This document shows, one piece after another, positions 22,634 to 30,598 of a stretch of 41,598 bases of DNA. The stretch lies in assembly GCF_002939385.1 (NCBI RefSeq), contig NZ_MULI01000065.1:1-41598 (forward strand), read 5' to 3'. Position numbers and translations under genes: made by a program. The notes under the pieces are model-generated. The model was not told where the DNA came from. It was given only the letters and a program-made list of their open reading frames with translations, and made no database searches. The first letter of the stretch is position 1; every line of letters begins with the position of its first letter. The DNA is from Streptomyces sp. MH60 (lineage in GTDB: Bacteria; Actinomycetota; Actinomycetes; Streptomycetales; Streptomycetaceae).

Positions 22634-23845
22634 TCACTCCGCGTCGTCGTGGCCCCGCAGGTGCAGCGAGCGGAGGGCCACCTCGATGGCGAAGCGGTGG
22701 TCGGGGTCGGCGAGCCGGTCGCCCAGGTGGGTGTCCAGCGTCCGCAGGCGGTAGCGGACGGTCTGCGCGTGCACGCCCAGCATCTCGCCGACCTGCTCCG
22801 CGGGCGCCCGGGTGGACACGTGCACGCGCAGGGTCTCGACCAGCCGGTCGCGCCGCCTGGCCGGCAAGGCGTCGAGCGGGGCCAGTTCACGGGCCGCGAT
22901 CCGGTCGACCAGGGCGGAGTCGGACAGCAGCCACAGGGTCGTCAGGTGCTCCTCGCAGCGGATCAGCGGAGCGTCGGGTATGACATCGTCGTCAACGAGC
23001 TGCAGCACGCGGCGGGCCCAGCGGACGGAGTCGGCGGCCTGGGTGATCGGTACCGTCAGGCCCAGCGCGGCGCGGGTGCCGGTCAGGGCGGTGCGGAGCA
23101 TGTCCAGGCGGGCGGGCGTGAGGTCGCCGGGCACGAGCAGGTGCGGCTGGGGGATGTCCAGGTCGGCGAGGACGTCCCGGTCGAGTCCCGCCTGGATGTG
23201 GTCGGGCGCCGGGGACCGCAGGGCCACGAGGAAACACGACCGGGGCAGCTCCCAGGCGGCGGCCTTGCACAGTTCGGAGACGGCCGTGCGGGGCAGCGGG
23301 GAGGCGGCCAGGAGGAAGTGCAGTAACTGTCTTCGTAACGCGGACTCCTCGGAGGCGGCCCGCTCCCGGACCTCCGCGTACCCCTCGCGGGTGATCGCCT
23401 CCAGTTCCTCGACGTACGCGAAGAGCGCGTCGGCGAAGGCGAGGATCAGCGAGGGGGAGAGGCTGTACTGCCGGCCCAGTGTCTTGGCCCGGCGCAGCGC
23501 GATGCGGGCGCCGAGCCGGTAGGCGCCCTGGAGGACCTCCAGGTCGCGGCCCTCGTACGCCTCCACCCGGCCGAACCTGCGCAGCAGTTCGTCCCGCAGC
23601 TCGGAGCTGCTGGAGGGGTCGGCCACCCGGTCCACGAAGGCGGTCAGCGCCTGTTCGACGCCCTGGCGGATCGCGTCCCCGTCCGGGCCGTTGAGCAGCC
23701 TGCCGTACACCGGGTAGCTGCGGGTGACCTCGGTGCGTATCTCGTTCAGCAGCCCGGGAAGCAGCGGGCGCATGAAGGCCGCGAACTTCTTGGGCAGGGG
23801 GTCGAGCGGTTCACCGAGCACCGAGGGACGCGCGCTTGAGGGCAT
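22634..23845 (-). CDS. PucR/CdaR-type helix-turn-helix regulator with two TTA codons
   Basis: A 403-residue regulator. The N-terminal 150 residues are helical and resemble the RsbRD-like domain found in this class (LLNEIRTEVTRSYPVYGRLL). A middle GGDEF-like degenerate domain follows, and the C-terminus has the PucR helix-turn-helix (RRRDRLVETLRVHVSTRAPA, then QVGEMLGVHAQTVRYRLRTLDTHLGDRL). Leucine codons 170 and 174 are both TTA (23336-23338 and 23324-23326), flanked by rare CGA and AGA codons, so translation should depend on the bldA tRNA. The start is ATG at 23845 with AAGGGAT upstream; a longer frame to 23983 runs through the promoter region. It is convergent with the arabinanase gene. Target genes are unknown. 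Confidence 0.87.
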   Translation of the reverse strand: MPSSARPSVLGEPLDPLPKKFAAFMRPLLPGLLNEIRTEVTRSYPVYGRLLNGPDGDAIRQGVEQALTAFVDRVADPSSSSELRDELLRRFGRVEAYEGRDLEVLQGAYRLGARIALRRAKTLGRQYSLSPSLILAFADALFAYVEELEAITREGYAEVRERAASEESALRRQLLHFLLAASPLPRTAVSELCKAAAWELPRSCFLVALRSPAPDHIQAGLDRDVLADLDIPQPHLLVPGDLTPARLDMLRTALTGTRAALGLTVPITQAADSVRWARRVLQLVDDDVIPDAPLIRCEEHLTTLWLLSDSALVDRIAARELAPLDALPARRRDRLVETLRVHVSTRAPAEQVGEMLGVHAQTVRYRLRTLDTHLGDRLADPDHRFAIEVALRSLHLRGHDDAE

Positions 23846-23895
23846 GAGTGATCCCTTGCCGTCGACATGTCCGGTGGGGATGGGCCGACCGGGCC

Positions 23896-23912
23896 CCGCC
23901 CTCGGCGGGCGG
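23896..23912. terminator. Possible hairpin in the 196-bp gap 23846-24041
   Basis: CCGCCC (23896-23901) and GGGCGG (23907-23912) form a short stem about 130 bp beyond the stop of the secreted protein gene at 24042. The rest of the gap is AT-richer (around 23957-24020) and holds two TTGTGTTGTAC/GTTGTGTAC-like direct repeats, presumably part of the promoter region of the PucR-type gene. Confidence 0.3.
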
Positions 23913-24041
23913 AGCCTGGACCGGTCCAAGGCGTTCACCGGTCTGGCAAGCAGACGGTAAATCAACTTTGTTGTGTTGTACATCTCTTGGGGAGGAATCG
24001 TGTCACGGTTGTGTACGTCGCCAACCGCGTGTGCACGGCCG

Positions 24042-24983
24042 CTAGTTGACGGCGGAGTGCCAGTTCTCCGAGAGGACCTTGCCGGCGTCGGGGACGACGG
24101 TGCCGGGCGCGTTGAGGCCGGTGAGGTGGGTCCGGGTGTCGTTGAGGGTGAGGCTGTTGTTCCCGGCGGCGGAGGGCAGCCCGGTCTTCGCGTTCACCGC
24201 GGCGTTGATCAGACCGACGTTCAGGCCGCAGCCGGTGGCGCCGGGCACCGCGAAGGTGCTGTCGTTCTGGGCGGCGCCGGTGAGGTTGATCCGGCTCATC
24301 TCGCCGGCCGCGTCCTCGGTTCCGTCGCCCTGGAAGAAGGTCATGCCGAACTCGGGGTAGGTGCGGTTCTCCGGGCGCAGCACGATCGGGTGGGCGGCCG
24401 TCCCGATGTAGCACTTGTCGCCGAGCAGCGGGTTCTCCAGGTGGATGCGGACCGGCAGGGCGACGATCGGCAGGTCGGTGAGGACACCCGCGGTCTGGTC
24501 GAAGGCGTAGGGCGCGCCGGCCGACTCCATGGTCGCGGTGATCTTGTTGAGGCTGGAGTTCTCCAGCGACTTGCAGATCCCCGTGATCACGAATATGTCG
24601 CTCGGGCACATCAGGCCGAGCAGTCCGCCGGGCACGGTGGCGGGCTCGGCGACCAGCGCGCCGGAGGCGGGGGCGACCACGCTGCTGGTGCCGTCCGCGT
24701 TCTGGACGACGCCCATCTGGAGGTTGGTCCTGCCGGTCGTCACGACGGTGTCGCCCAGCTTGATGGAGCCGCTCGCCGAGGTGGACACCACGCACTGCGG
24801 GGTCTTCTCGAAGCCGTCGGCCGCCAGCATCGCCGGGGCGTCCACGGGACAGCGGGTGAAGGGGGCCCACTCGCCGTTCAGCGCGGGGTCCGCCGCGGTC
24901 GCGGTGCCCAGCGAGGCGAAGGCGCCGAGCGCGGTCAGCGCGGACACGGTGGCGAGCCGGGTACGGGTGGAGATCGGGGGCAT
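24042..24983 (-). CDS. Secreted protein of unknown function, 313 aa
   Basis: Exported protein with a Sec signal (MPPISTRTRLATVSALTALG, cleavage probably after ATA near residue 30). The mature part has six cysteines (RCPVD, QCVVS, MCPSD, ICKSL, KCYIG, TGCGL), suggesting three disulfides, and is rich in beta-type sequence without an obvious catalytic motif. Its C-terminal third (VRIHLENPLL.., then FAVPGATGCGLNVGLINAAV) resembles the matching part of the protein at 25032 (LVLHVTSLEV.., TIPAFTGCGTDGEDLDRLL), so the two look related. The start is ATG at 24983 with GGAAGG upstream. It lies 48 bp downstream of the 25032 gene, probably in the same operon. I do not know a function; a lipid- or steroid-binding role near mce is speculation. 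Confidence 0.8.
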   Translation of the reverse strand: MPPISTRTRLATVSALTALGAFASLGTATAADPALNGEWAPFTRCPVDAPAMLAADGFEKTPQCVVSTSASGSIKLGDTVVTTGRTNLQMGVVQNADGTSSVVAPASGALVAEPATVPGGLLGLMCPSDIFVITGICKSLENSSLNKITATMESAGAPYAFDQTAGVLTDLPIVALPVRIHLENPLLGDKCYIGTAAHPIVLRPENRTYPEFGMTFFQGDGTEDAAGEMSRINLTGAAQNDSTFAVPGATGCGLNVGLINAAVNAKTGLPSAAGNNSLTLNDTRTHLTGLNAPGTVVPDAGKVLSENWHSAVN

Positions 24984-25031
24984 GGTGGTGGCCTTCCGTG
25001 GAGGTGGGAGGGGCGGGAGCGCGGCGCCGGA

Positions 25032-26618
25032 TCAGCGCTCGGCGACGGGGATCTGGGCGGGCTGGAGGTCCTCGGTGCACTCCAGCGGGTTGACGTTCAT
25101 GACTGCGCACGTCTGCCCTTGGACCTGCTTGATGTAGTTGCCGGGGCCGGAGACGGAGGCGGTGAGCAACCGGTCGAGGTCCTCGCCGTCGGTGCCGCAG
25201 CCGGTGAAGGCCGGGATGGTCGTCTCGCCGGACAGCACACCGCCGGAGGTGAGCTGGTAGCCGGTGGCGGGCTGGCCGGTGACCTGCTCGCCGCGTCCGA
25301 ACAGCACCAGGTGGTCACCGGGGAAGTTCGCGGGGTCCGGGTCGGCGGAGGTGAGGGACTTCTCGGTCCGGCACCCCGGACCGACGTCCAACGGTGTCCC
25401 GTTGACCTCGAGCGAGGTCACATGAAGGACCAACGGAGCCCGGACGTAGGTGTCCATGGTCGTCAGACCCTCGAGGAGGTACAGCTTCAGACGTGAGTCG
25501 ATCCTGACGGGGCCGGTCTGCTCCAGCACCATGGTGGCGGTCACCGGAACGAAGTCGAAGGACAGGAAGGTGCTCCGGAACGGCGGTGTCTGCTTGCGCC
25601 CCTGATAACTGAAGTCGCCCCACGACAGGGTGTCGAAGATGAGGGCTTCCGGGTCGAGGGGGCCCATCACGGGGTCACCCTGTTCGATCAGCATGCAGGA
25701 CGGCGGCAGGTACGAGGCGGCCTTCTGCTTCCGTACGTTGGTGTAGCCGGTGATGTAGGCGTTGAGCGACTTCGAGGTGGGCGGGTGCTGCTCGTCGTAG
25801 CGGCACGGCGGGACGTCGTCGCGGTCCACGGCGGTGCCGGGGGCGTTCTCCAGCACCTTCGGCGACCTCTCGGACTGCCGCTCCGGCTGCCGGTCCGCCG
25901 GTTCGTCCGGCCCTCCGTCGTCCGGCGCCCCGGAGGTTTCGGCCGGTCCCGACGCGGACGGCGAACCGCTCGGTGCCGGCTCGCCCGCGCCGACCGGTAC
26001 GGTCGCCAGCAGCCCCTGGCCGGGCGCGTCCTCGGCGAGGGCGCAGTCGACGGTCAGCGAGCCGGGGTCGGCGGTGGCCGGGTCCGCCGCCCCGAGCGCC
26101 AGGTCGAGCGCGAGGGCGCCCGCGGAGAACGTCAGGTCGCCGTCGCCCCGGCCGGCCACGGAGGGGACGTCGCCCGTCGTGGTCAGCGTCAGCGGGCCCG
26201 ACTCGGGCAGCGGAACCGGCTCGGAGCTGCCCCGCCAGGTCGCCGTCGCCGTGGCCGCGTTCTGGGCGACGCCGACGGCGAGCCGGGTGGCCGCCCGCAC
26301 CTCGGCCGCGTCGCGGGCGGTGAGGTCCGCGACCGCCTGGGCCGGGAGTTCCACGGTGGTGGTGACGTCGGACGGAGTGAACGCCTCGCCCGCCCCGGCC
26401 CGTTCCGGGAAGTGGGCCGAGATCCGCACCGTCGCGGGCCACTGCCCCGAGGGGAGGGTGCAGACGTAGGGCAGCTCGGCCTCGACCTCCTGGGTGCCCG
26501 AGGCGGAGGCCCCGGTCGGGACCAGGGCGGCGAGCACCACGAACGCGGCGATCGACGTGGTCCGGGCACGGGCCCGGGCCCGGGGCGGCCGCGGGGCGGC
26601 GGCTGGCTTGGCTTGCAT
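25032..26618 (-). CDS. Secreted two-domain protein with DUF6801-like N-terminal domain
   Basis: A 528-residue exported protein with a signal peptide (RTTSIAAFVVLAALVPTGASA, to about residue 39). Residues 45-195 resemble the DUF6801 domain of actinobacterial secreted proteins (ELPYVCTLPSGQWPATVRIS, then LPAQAVADLTARDAAEVRA), with one cysteine near each end (Cys53, Cys192). A disordered Ser/Pro/Gly/Asp-rich linker covers about 212-258. Residues 270-528 form a second domain related to the protein at 24042, with five cysteines (PPCRYDEQ, SCMLIEQG, GCRTEKSL, TGCGTDG, TCAVMN) and a further one in PLECTED. No catalytic motif is recognisable. The start is ATG at 26618 with GGAG 4 nt before. A perfect 11-bp hairpin separates it from the upstream gene at 26729. 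Confidence 0.8.
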   Translation of the reverse strand: MQAKPAAAPRPPRARARARTTSIAAFVVLAALVPTGASASGTQEVEAELPYVCTLPSGQWPATVRISAHFPERAGAGEAFTPSDVTTTVELPAQAVADLTARDAAEVRAATRLAVGVAQNAATATATWRGSSEPVPLPESGPLTLTTTGDVPSVAGRGDGDLTFSAGALALDLALGAADPATADPGSLTVDCALAEDAPGQGLLATVPVGAGEPAPSGSPSASGPAETSGAPDDGGPDEPADRQPERQSERSPKVLENAPGTAVDRDDVPPCRYDEQHPPTSKSLNAYITGYTNVRKQKAASYLPPSCMLIEQGDPVMGPLDPEALIFDTLSWGDFSYQGRKQTPPFRSTFLSFDFVPVTATMVLEQTGPVRIDSRLKLYLLEGLTTMDTYVRAPLVLHVTSLEVNGTPLDVGPGCRTEKSLTSADPDPANFPGDHLVLFGRGEQVTGQPATGYQLTSGGVLSGETTIPAFTGCGTDGEDLDRLLTASVSGPGNYIKQVQGQTCAVMNVNPLECTEDLQPAQIPVAER

Positions 26619-26684
26619 GCGACTCCGCTCGGATGGCTCGGACGGGAGGCCGTGTCTTCTCGGGCGCGGCACCGGGCCCGCGAA

Positions 26685-26710
26685 CGCCCGGCCGGGGTGC
26701 CGGCCGGGCG
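26685..26710. terminator. Strong hairpin in the secreted-protein cluster
   Basis: The arms CGCCCGGCCGG (26685-26695) and CCGGCCGGGCG (26700-26710) form a perfect 11-bp stem with a GGTG loop, 19 bp after the stop of the 26729 gene on the minus strand. It would terminate or attenuate transcription before the 25032 gene, 67 bp further on. Confidence 0.75.
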
Positions 26711-26728
26711 GACGGGCTGGTCGGCGGC

Positions 26729-27361
26729 CTACGGGTTGGAGCCGACGATGGTCGGAATGGCGCCGGTGCTGGCCACCTTGACGGCGTAGTTGCCCTTGAA
26801 GGTGGGCTTGGTGGCGGTCGTGACGATCGCCCCGCAGTTGACGGGGTTGGTGACCACCAGTTCACCGGCGGTGCTGTTGATCGCCAGCACACCGGTGGAG
26901 TTGGTGTACGTGCCCGACGCCTTGCCCGTCACCGTGAACTTGCAGGCGCCGGCGGTCACGTTGGCCTTGACGTTGCCGACGTAGCCCTTGGTGACACCGG
27001 TGGAGGCGTTGTAGTCCAGCGCGATGACGTCCCACGGGGTGACCGACGTGGTGGTGACGTTGCCCAGGACGCTGGTGCACGGCGAGCCGGACGCACCGAA
27101 GTTCATGGTGGTGATGTCGGCGACGTCGCCGGGGTTGCCGGTGGCGCTCGCCATCGTCCCGGCCGCGTTCGAGGTCGTGCACGTCATGGGGATGGTGGCG
27201 GTCAGCACGATGTTGCCGACGTTCACGGCGTTGAAGGCGGCCGGCGAGGGGTTGACCGTCCACACCGTGGAGGGCACCGCCGAGGACGGGACGGCGGCGA
27301 GGCCGAGTGCCGACGCGGCCGCACACACCACGAGGGCGGACCTTCTGATGCTCTTCTTCAT
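26729..27361 (-). CDS. Secreted protein of the Streptomyces 'cholesterol esterase' family
   Basis: A 210-residue exported protein with signal peptide MKKSIRRSALVVCAAASALG and onward to about residue 28. The mature part is Thr/Ala/Val/Gly-rich and beta-like with four cysteines (MTCTTS, SPCTS, GACKF, VNCGA). The spacing of PWDVIALDYNASTGVTKGYV, FTVTGKASGTYTNSTGVL and ELVVTNPVNCG resembles, from memory, small Streptomyces secreted proteins annotated as cholesterol esterase. No GxSxG serine-hydrolase motif is present, so enzymatic activity is doubtful from sequence. The start is ATG at 27361 with AAGGAG 8 nt upstream. It is divergent from the mce operon and its promoter has the same layout, which suggests a shared lipid or steroid context. 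Confidence 0.72.
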   Translation of the reverse strand: MKKSIRRSALVVCAAASALGLAAVPSSAVPSTVWTVNPSPAAFNAVNVGNIVLTATIPMTCTTSNAAGTMASATGNPGDVADITTMNFGASGSPCTSVLGNVTTTSVTPWDVIALDYNASTGVTKGYVGNVKANVTAGACKFTVTGKASGTYTNSTGVLAINSTAGELVVTNPVNCGAIVTTATKPTFKGNYAVKVASTGAIPTIVGSNP

Positions 27362-27400
27362 GACTCGGTCTCCTTGAGGGTTGACCTGCATTGCGCCGTG

Positions 27401-27430
27401 ACGTTACTCGCCGGAAACATAGCCGAACAA
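27401..27430 (-). promoter_or_regulatory. Promoter of the secreted 'cholesterol esterase'-like gene
   Basis: On the minus strand TTGTTC (27430-27425), 18 bp, TAACGT (27406-27401), about 40 bp before the start codon. The layout equals that of the mce promoter. Confidence 0.5.
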
Positions 27431-27938
27431 TGCGGCCGTCCATGATTCTTTGAAAAGTGGAACAAGCTGTTTCCGGGGTGAGTGAATCGCGATTCCTCTT
27501 AGTCACCTGCTGCCAAGGTCGAGCGGCCGTCCCGGGCCGCTCCCGCGTCACCACCGTCGCACGCGCCGGGGTTTCCGTACTCACTCGATGACAAGTTCCC
27601 GAGTGGTTTTTGTGTCCTCCCTGACAGGTTCCGTATGGCCGGAGTCGGTATCCCGGAAAACTCCGATTCCGGTGTTGCCCGTCGAGGTTACTCGGCCGTA
27701 ACGTGCCGGTGCGATGCTCGGTTCCAGGTCGGTGGCCCCCGTCGGCCGGAGCCATGGCGGACGCGTGCGGGCCCCACCTCCTGTCGGGCCCGGGTGTCCG
27801 CCGGCGGGGTCCCGCGGGATCCACACCCCCCGGAACCGCGAGACCCTGCCCTGTCTCCCCGGAGACAAGTGCGGGGCGGCCGGGTTGTCTGCGCGGTGAC
27901 AAGTTCCACCGGGGCGCCGGTGATCCGTGCCGCACCCG

Positions 27939-27968
27939 TTGTCAGTGCGCTCCGTACCGACTTAACGT
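27939..27968 (+). promoter_or_regulatory. Promoter of the mce operon
   Basis: TTGTCA (27939-27944), 18 bp, TAACGT (27963-27968), about 44 bp before the mkl start codon, giving a short leader with a near-perfect GGAGGTGAT ribosome binding site. Confidence 0.55.
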
Positions 27969-28012
27969 GCGGGCCCGCAGCGCGTATCCGATTGGCGTCC
28001 GCTGGAGGTGAT

Positions 28013-29023
28013 ATGGGAATCGAAGTAGTGGTCGAGGGCCTGACCAAGTCCTTCGGTAAGCAGAGCATCTGGCGGGACGTGTCACTCACCCTTCCGGCCG
28101 GAGAGGTCAGCGTGATGCTGGGCCCGTCCGGAACCGGTAAGACCGTTTTCCTGAAGTCGCTCATAGGGCTGCTCAAACCCGAGAAGGGCCGTGTCCTCAT
28201 CAACGGGGTGGACATGGTGAACAGTCCGGAAAGAGACATCTACGAGACCCGTAAACTGTTCGGTCTCATGTTTCAGGACGGCGCCCTCTTCGGCTCCATG
28301 TCACTTTTCGACAATATCGCCTTCCCGCTGCGCGAACACACCCGCAAGAAGGAGTCCGAGATCCGCCGCATCGTCATGGAGCGGATCGAGGTCGTCGGGC
28401 TGCTGGGCGCGGAGGGAAAACTCCCGGGAGAGATCAGCGGAGGCATGCGCAAACGGGCCGGACTGGCCCGCGCCCTCGTCCTCGACCCGCAGATCATCCT
28501 GTGCGACGAACCGGACTCCGGGCTCGACCCGGTCCGCACCGCCTACATCTCCCAGCTGCTGATCGACCTGAACGCACAGCTCGACGCGACGATGCTGATC
28601 GTCACCCACAACCTCGACATCGCCGCCACCGTGCCGGACAACATGGGGATGCTCTTCCTGCGCGAGCTAGTCACCTTCGGCCCGCGCGAGGTGCTGCTCA
28701 CCAGCGACGAGCCCGTCGTCGCCCAGTTCCTGGGGGGCCGCCGCGAGGGACCCATCGGGATGTCCGAGGAGAAGGACGCGGCCACCCTCGCCGCCGAGGC
28801 GAACGCCGCCCCCGCCGTGCCCGACGGGCCCCGGGTGATCGTGCCGCAGCTGGAGCCCTCGCCGGGCCTGCCGCCGCGTCAGGCCGTCGCCCGCCGGCGC
28901 GAGCGCGTCATGGGCATGATCGACACGCTGCCGCCCGCGGCCCGCTCCGCCATCCGGGACACCTACGCCAAGGACGCCGAGGCGGCCACCCTGCCGATGC
29001 CCGCCGCCGGGAGCGGCGCGTGA
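28013..29023 (+). CDS. mkl: Mce transport ATPase (Mkl/MceG)
   Basis: A 336-residue ABC ATPase that powers Mce lipid/steroid importers, homologous to mycobacterial MceG and to MlaF. Motifs: Walker A GPSGTGKT (37-44), Q-loop Gln88 in LMFQDGALFGSMS, signature ISGGMRKRAGLARAL (141-155), Walker B IILCDEP (161-167), H-loop His199 in LIVTHN. A C-terminal extension of about 85 residues beyond the nucleotide-binding domain ends in a helical RRRERVMGMIDTLPPAARSAI segment, typical of actinobacterial Mkl. The start is ATG at 28013 with GGAGGTGAT directly upstream; in-frame upstream sequence lies in the promoter region. It is first in the mce operon and overlaps yrbEA by GTGA. In mycobacteria mceG is unlinked; in Streptomyces it is in the operon. 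Confidence 0.93.
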   Translation: MGIEVVVEGLTKSFGKQSIWRDVSLTLPAGEVSVMLGPSGTGKTVFLKSLIGLLKPEKGRVLINGVDMVNSPERDIYETRKLFGLMFQDGALFGSMSLFDNIAFPLREHTRKKESEIRRIVMERIEVVGLLGAEGKLPGEISGGMRKRAGLARALVLDPQIILCDEPDSGLDPVRTAYISQLLIDLNAQLDATMLIVTHNLDIAATVPDNMGMLFLRELVTFGPREVLLTSDEPVVAQFLGGRREGPIGMSEEKDAATLAAEANAAPAVPDGPRVIVPQLEPSPGLPPRQAVARRRERVMGMIDTLPPAARSAIRDTYAKDAEAATLPMPAAGSGA

Positions 29024-29784
29024 TCACCGGCGCCCTGCGGCAGACCGGCAGGCTCTTCGCGCTCGCCGCCGAAGTCGTCCGAGCCGTCTTCCGAAGACCC
29101 TTCCAGTTCCGCGAGTTCGTCGAGCAGTTCTGGTTCGTCGCGAGCGTGACCATCCTGCCCGCCGCCCTGGTCTCGATCCCCTTCGGCGCCGTCATCGCCC
29201 TCCAGGTCGGCTCCCTGACCGAGCAGCTGGGCGCCCAGTCGTTCACCGGCGGCGCCAGCGTCCTCGCCGTCGTCCAGCAGGCCAGCCCGCTCATCGTCGC
29301 CCTGCTCATCGCCGGCGCCGGCGGCTCGGCCATCTGCGCCGACCTCGGCTCCCGCAAGATCCGCGAGGAACTCGACGCCATGGAGGTCATGGGCGTATCG
29401 CCCGTGCAGCGGCTGGTCGTGCCCCGGGTCCTGGCCGCCATGGGCGTCGCCGTCCTGCTCAACGGCCTGGTCTCCGTCGTCGGCATCCTCGGCGGCTACT
29501 TCTTCAACGTCATCATGCAGGGCGGCACCCCCGGCGCCTACCTCGCGAGCTTCTCCGCCCTGGCCCAGCTGCCCGACCTCTACGTCAGCGAACTCAAGGC
29601 GCTGGTCTTCGGGTTCATCGCGGGCATCGTCGCCGCCTACCGGGGGCTCAACCCGCGCGGCGGCCCCAAGGGCGTCGGCGACGCCGTCAACCAGTCCGTC
29701 GTCATCACGTTCCTGCTGCTCTTCTTCGTCAACATGGTGATGACGGCCGTCTACCTCCAGATCGTCCCGCCGAAGGGAGGCTGA
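29020..29784 (+). CDS. yrbEA: YrbEA, MlaE-type Mce permease
   Basis: A 254-residue integral membrane permease of the MlaE/YrbE family. It begins with the amphipathic helix FRRPFQFREFVEQFWFVASV. Hallmarks are ALVSIPFGAVIALQVGSLTE, SPLIVALLIAGAGGSAICAD, the ATPase-contact loop RKIREELDAMEVMGVSPVQR, and VFGFIAGIVAAYRGLNPRGG near the C-terminus. The start is GTG at 29020, overlapping the mkl stop by 4 nt. It pairs with YrbEB six bases downstream to form the permease dimer in the cytoplasmic membrane. Confidence 0.93.
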   Translation: MITGALRQTGRLFALAAEVVRAVFRRPFQFREFVEQFWFVASVTILPAALVSIPFGAVIALQVGSLTEQLGAQSFTGGASVLAVVQQASPLIVALLIAGAGGSAICADLGSRKIREELDAMEVMGVSPVQRLVVPRVLAAMGVAVLLNGLVSVVGILGGYFFNVIMQGGTPGAYLASFSALAQLPDLYVSELKALVFGFIAGIVAAYRGLNPRGGPKGVGDAVNQSVVITFLLLFFVNMVMTAVYLQIVPPKGG

Positions 29785-29790
29785 GGTCCG

Positions 29791-30597
29791 ATGGCCTCCC
29801 CGCTCGTCTGGCTCGACCGCTCCGGCGACCAACTCCTCTTCTACGTCCGGGCCCTGCTGTGGATCCCGCGGACCCTGCGCCGCTACCTCAAGGAGGTGCA
29901 GCGCCTGCTGGCCGAGGTGGCCTTCGGCTCCGGCGGCCTCGGCGTCATCGGCGGCACCATCGGCGTGATGATCGCGATGACGCTCTTCACCGGGACCGTC
30001 GTCGGACTCCAGGGCTACGCGGCCCTCGACCAGATCGGCACGGCCGCGTTCACCGGATTCGTCTCCGCCTACTTCAACACCCGCGAGATCGCCCCCCTCG
30101 TCGCCGGACTCGCCCTCTCCGCGACCGTCGGGGCCGGCTTCACCGCGCAGCTCGGCGCCATGCGCATCAACGAGGAGGTCGACGCGCTGGAGGGCATGGG
30201 CATCCGCTCCATGCCCTACCTCGTCACCACCCGCATCATCGCCGGCGTCGTCGCCATCGTCCCGCTCTACGCCATCGGGCTGCTCTCCTCCTTCCTCGCC
30301 TCCCGCTACGTGACCGTCCTGTTCAACGGGCAGTCCCGGGGGACGTACGACCACTACTTCAACCTCTTCCTCTCCCCGACGGACGTGCTGCTGTCCGTAC
30401 TGAAGGTGCTGATCTTCAGCGTGATGGTGATCGTCGCCCACTGCTACTACGGCTACCGCGCCTCCGGCGGCCCGGCCAGCGTCGGTGTCGCCGTCGGCCG
30501 GTCCGTGCGCAACGCCATCGTGCTGATCAGCGTCACCGACTTCTTCCTGTCGCTGGCCCTGTGGGGCGCGACCACGACCGTGAAAGTGGCGGGGTGA
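29791..30597 (+). CDS. yrbEB: YrbEB, MlaE-type Mce permease
   Basis: A 268-residue second MlaE-family permease. It starts with LDRSGDQLLFYVRALLWIPR and shows VIGGTIGVMIAMTLFTGTVV, LVAGLALSATVGAGFTAQLG, the coupling loop GAMRINEEVDALEGMGIRSM and VIVAHCYYGYRASGGPASVG. It has five or six membrane segments. It lies 6 bp after yrbEA and 1 bp before mceA in the same transcript. It partners with YrbEA and with Mkl. Confidence 0.93.
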   Translation: MASPLVWLDRSGDQLLFYVRALLWIPRTLRRYLKEVQRLLAEVAFGSGGLGVIGGTIGVMIAMTLFTGTVVGLQGYAALDQIGTAAFTGFVSAYFNTREIAPLVAGLALSATVGAGFTAQLGAMRINEEVDALEGMGIRSMPYLVTTRIIAGVVAIVPLYAIGLLSSFLASRYVTVLFNGQSRGTYDHYFNLFLSPTDVLLSVLKVLIFSVMVIVAHCYYGYRASGGPASVGVAVGRSVRNAIVLISVTDFFLSLALWGATTTVKVAG

Positions 30598-30598
30598 G

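Larger units (their letters stand above)
27362..28012. other. 651-bp divergent regulatory region between secreted genes and the mce operon
   Basis: No convincing gene. The middle part is AT-richer than its surroundings. It holds a promoter for each direction (27401-27430 minus, 27939-27968 plus). A repeated element TGACA(A/G)GTTCC occurs at 27589-27599, 27622-27632 and 27897-27907, with a weaker copy AGACAAGTGCG at 27863-27873. An imperfect inverted repeat GGAACA-AGC-TGTTTCC lies at 27459-27474. The size and repeat content suggest binding of a dedicated regulator, not encoded in the window. Confidence 0.6.

Noticed and set aside
27703..28011. Small open frames in the mce regulatory region
   Set aside because: No ribosome binding site, composition unlike coding DNA, and they cross the mce promoter and the repeated elements.
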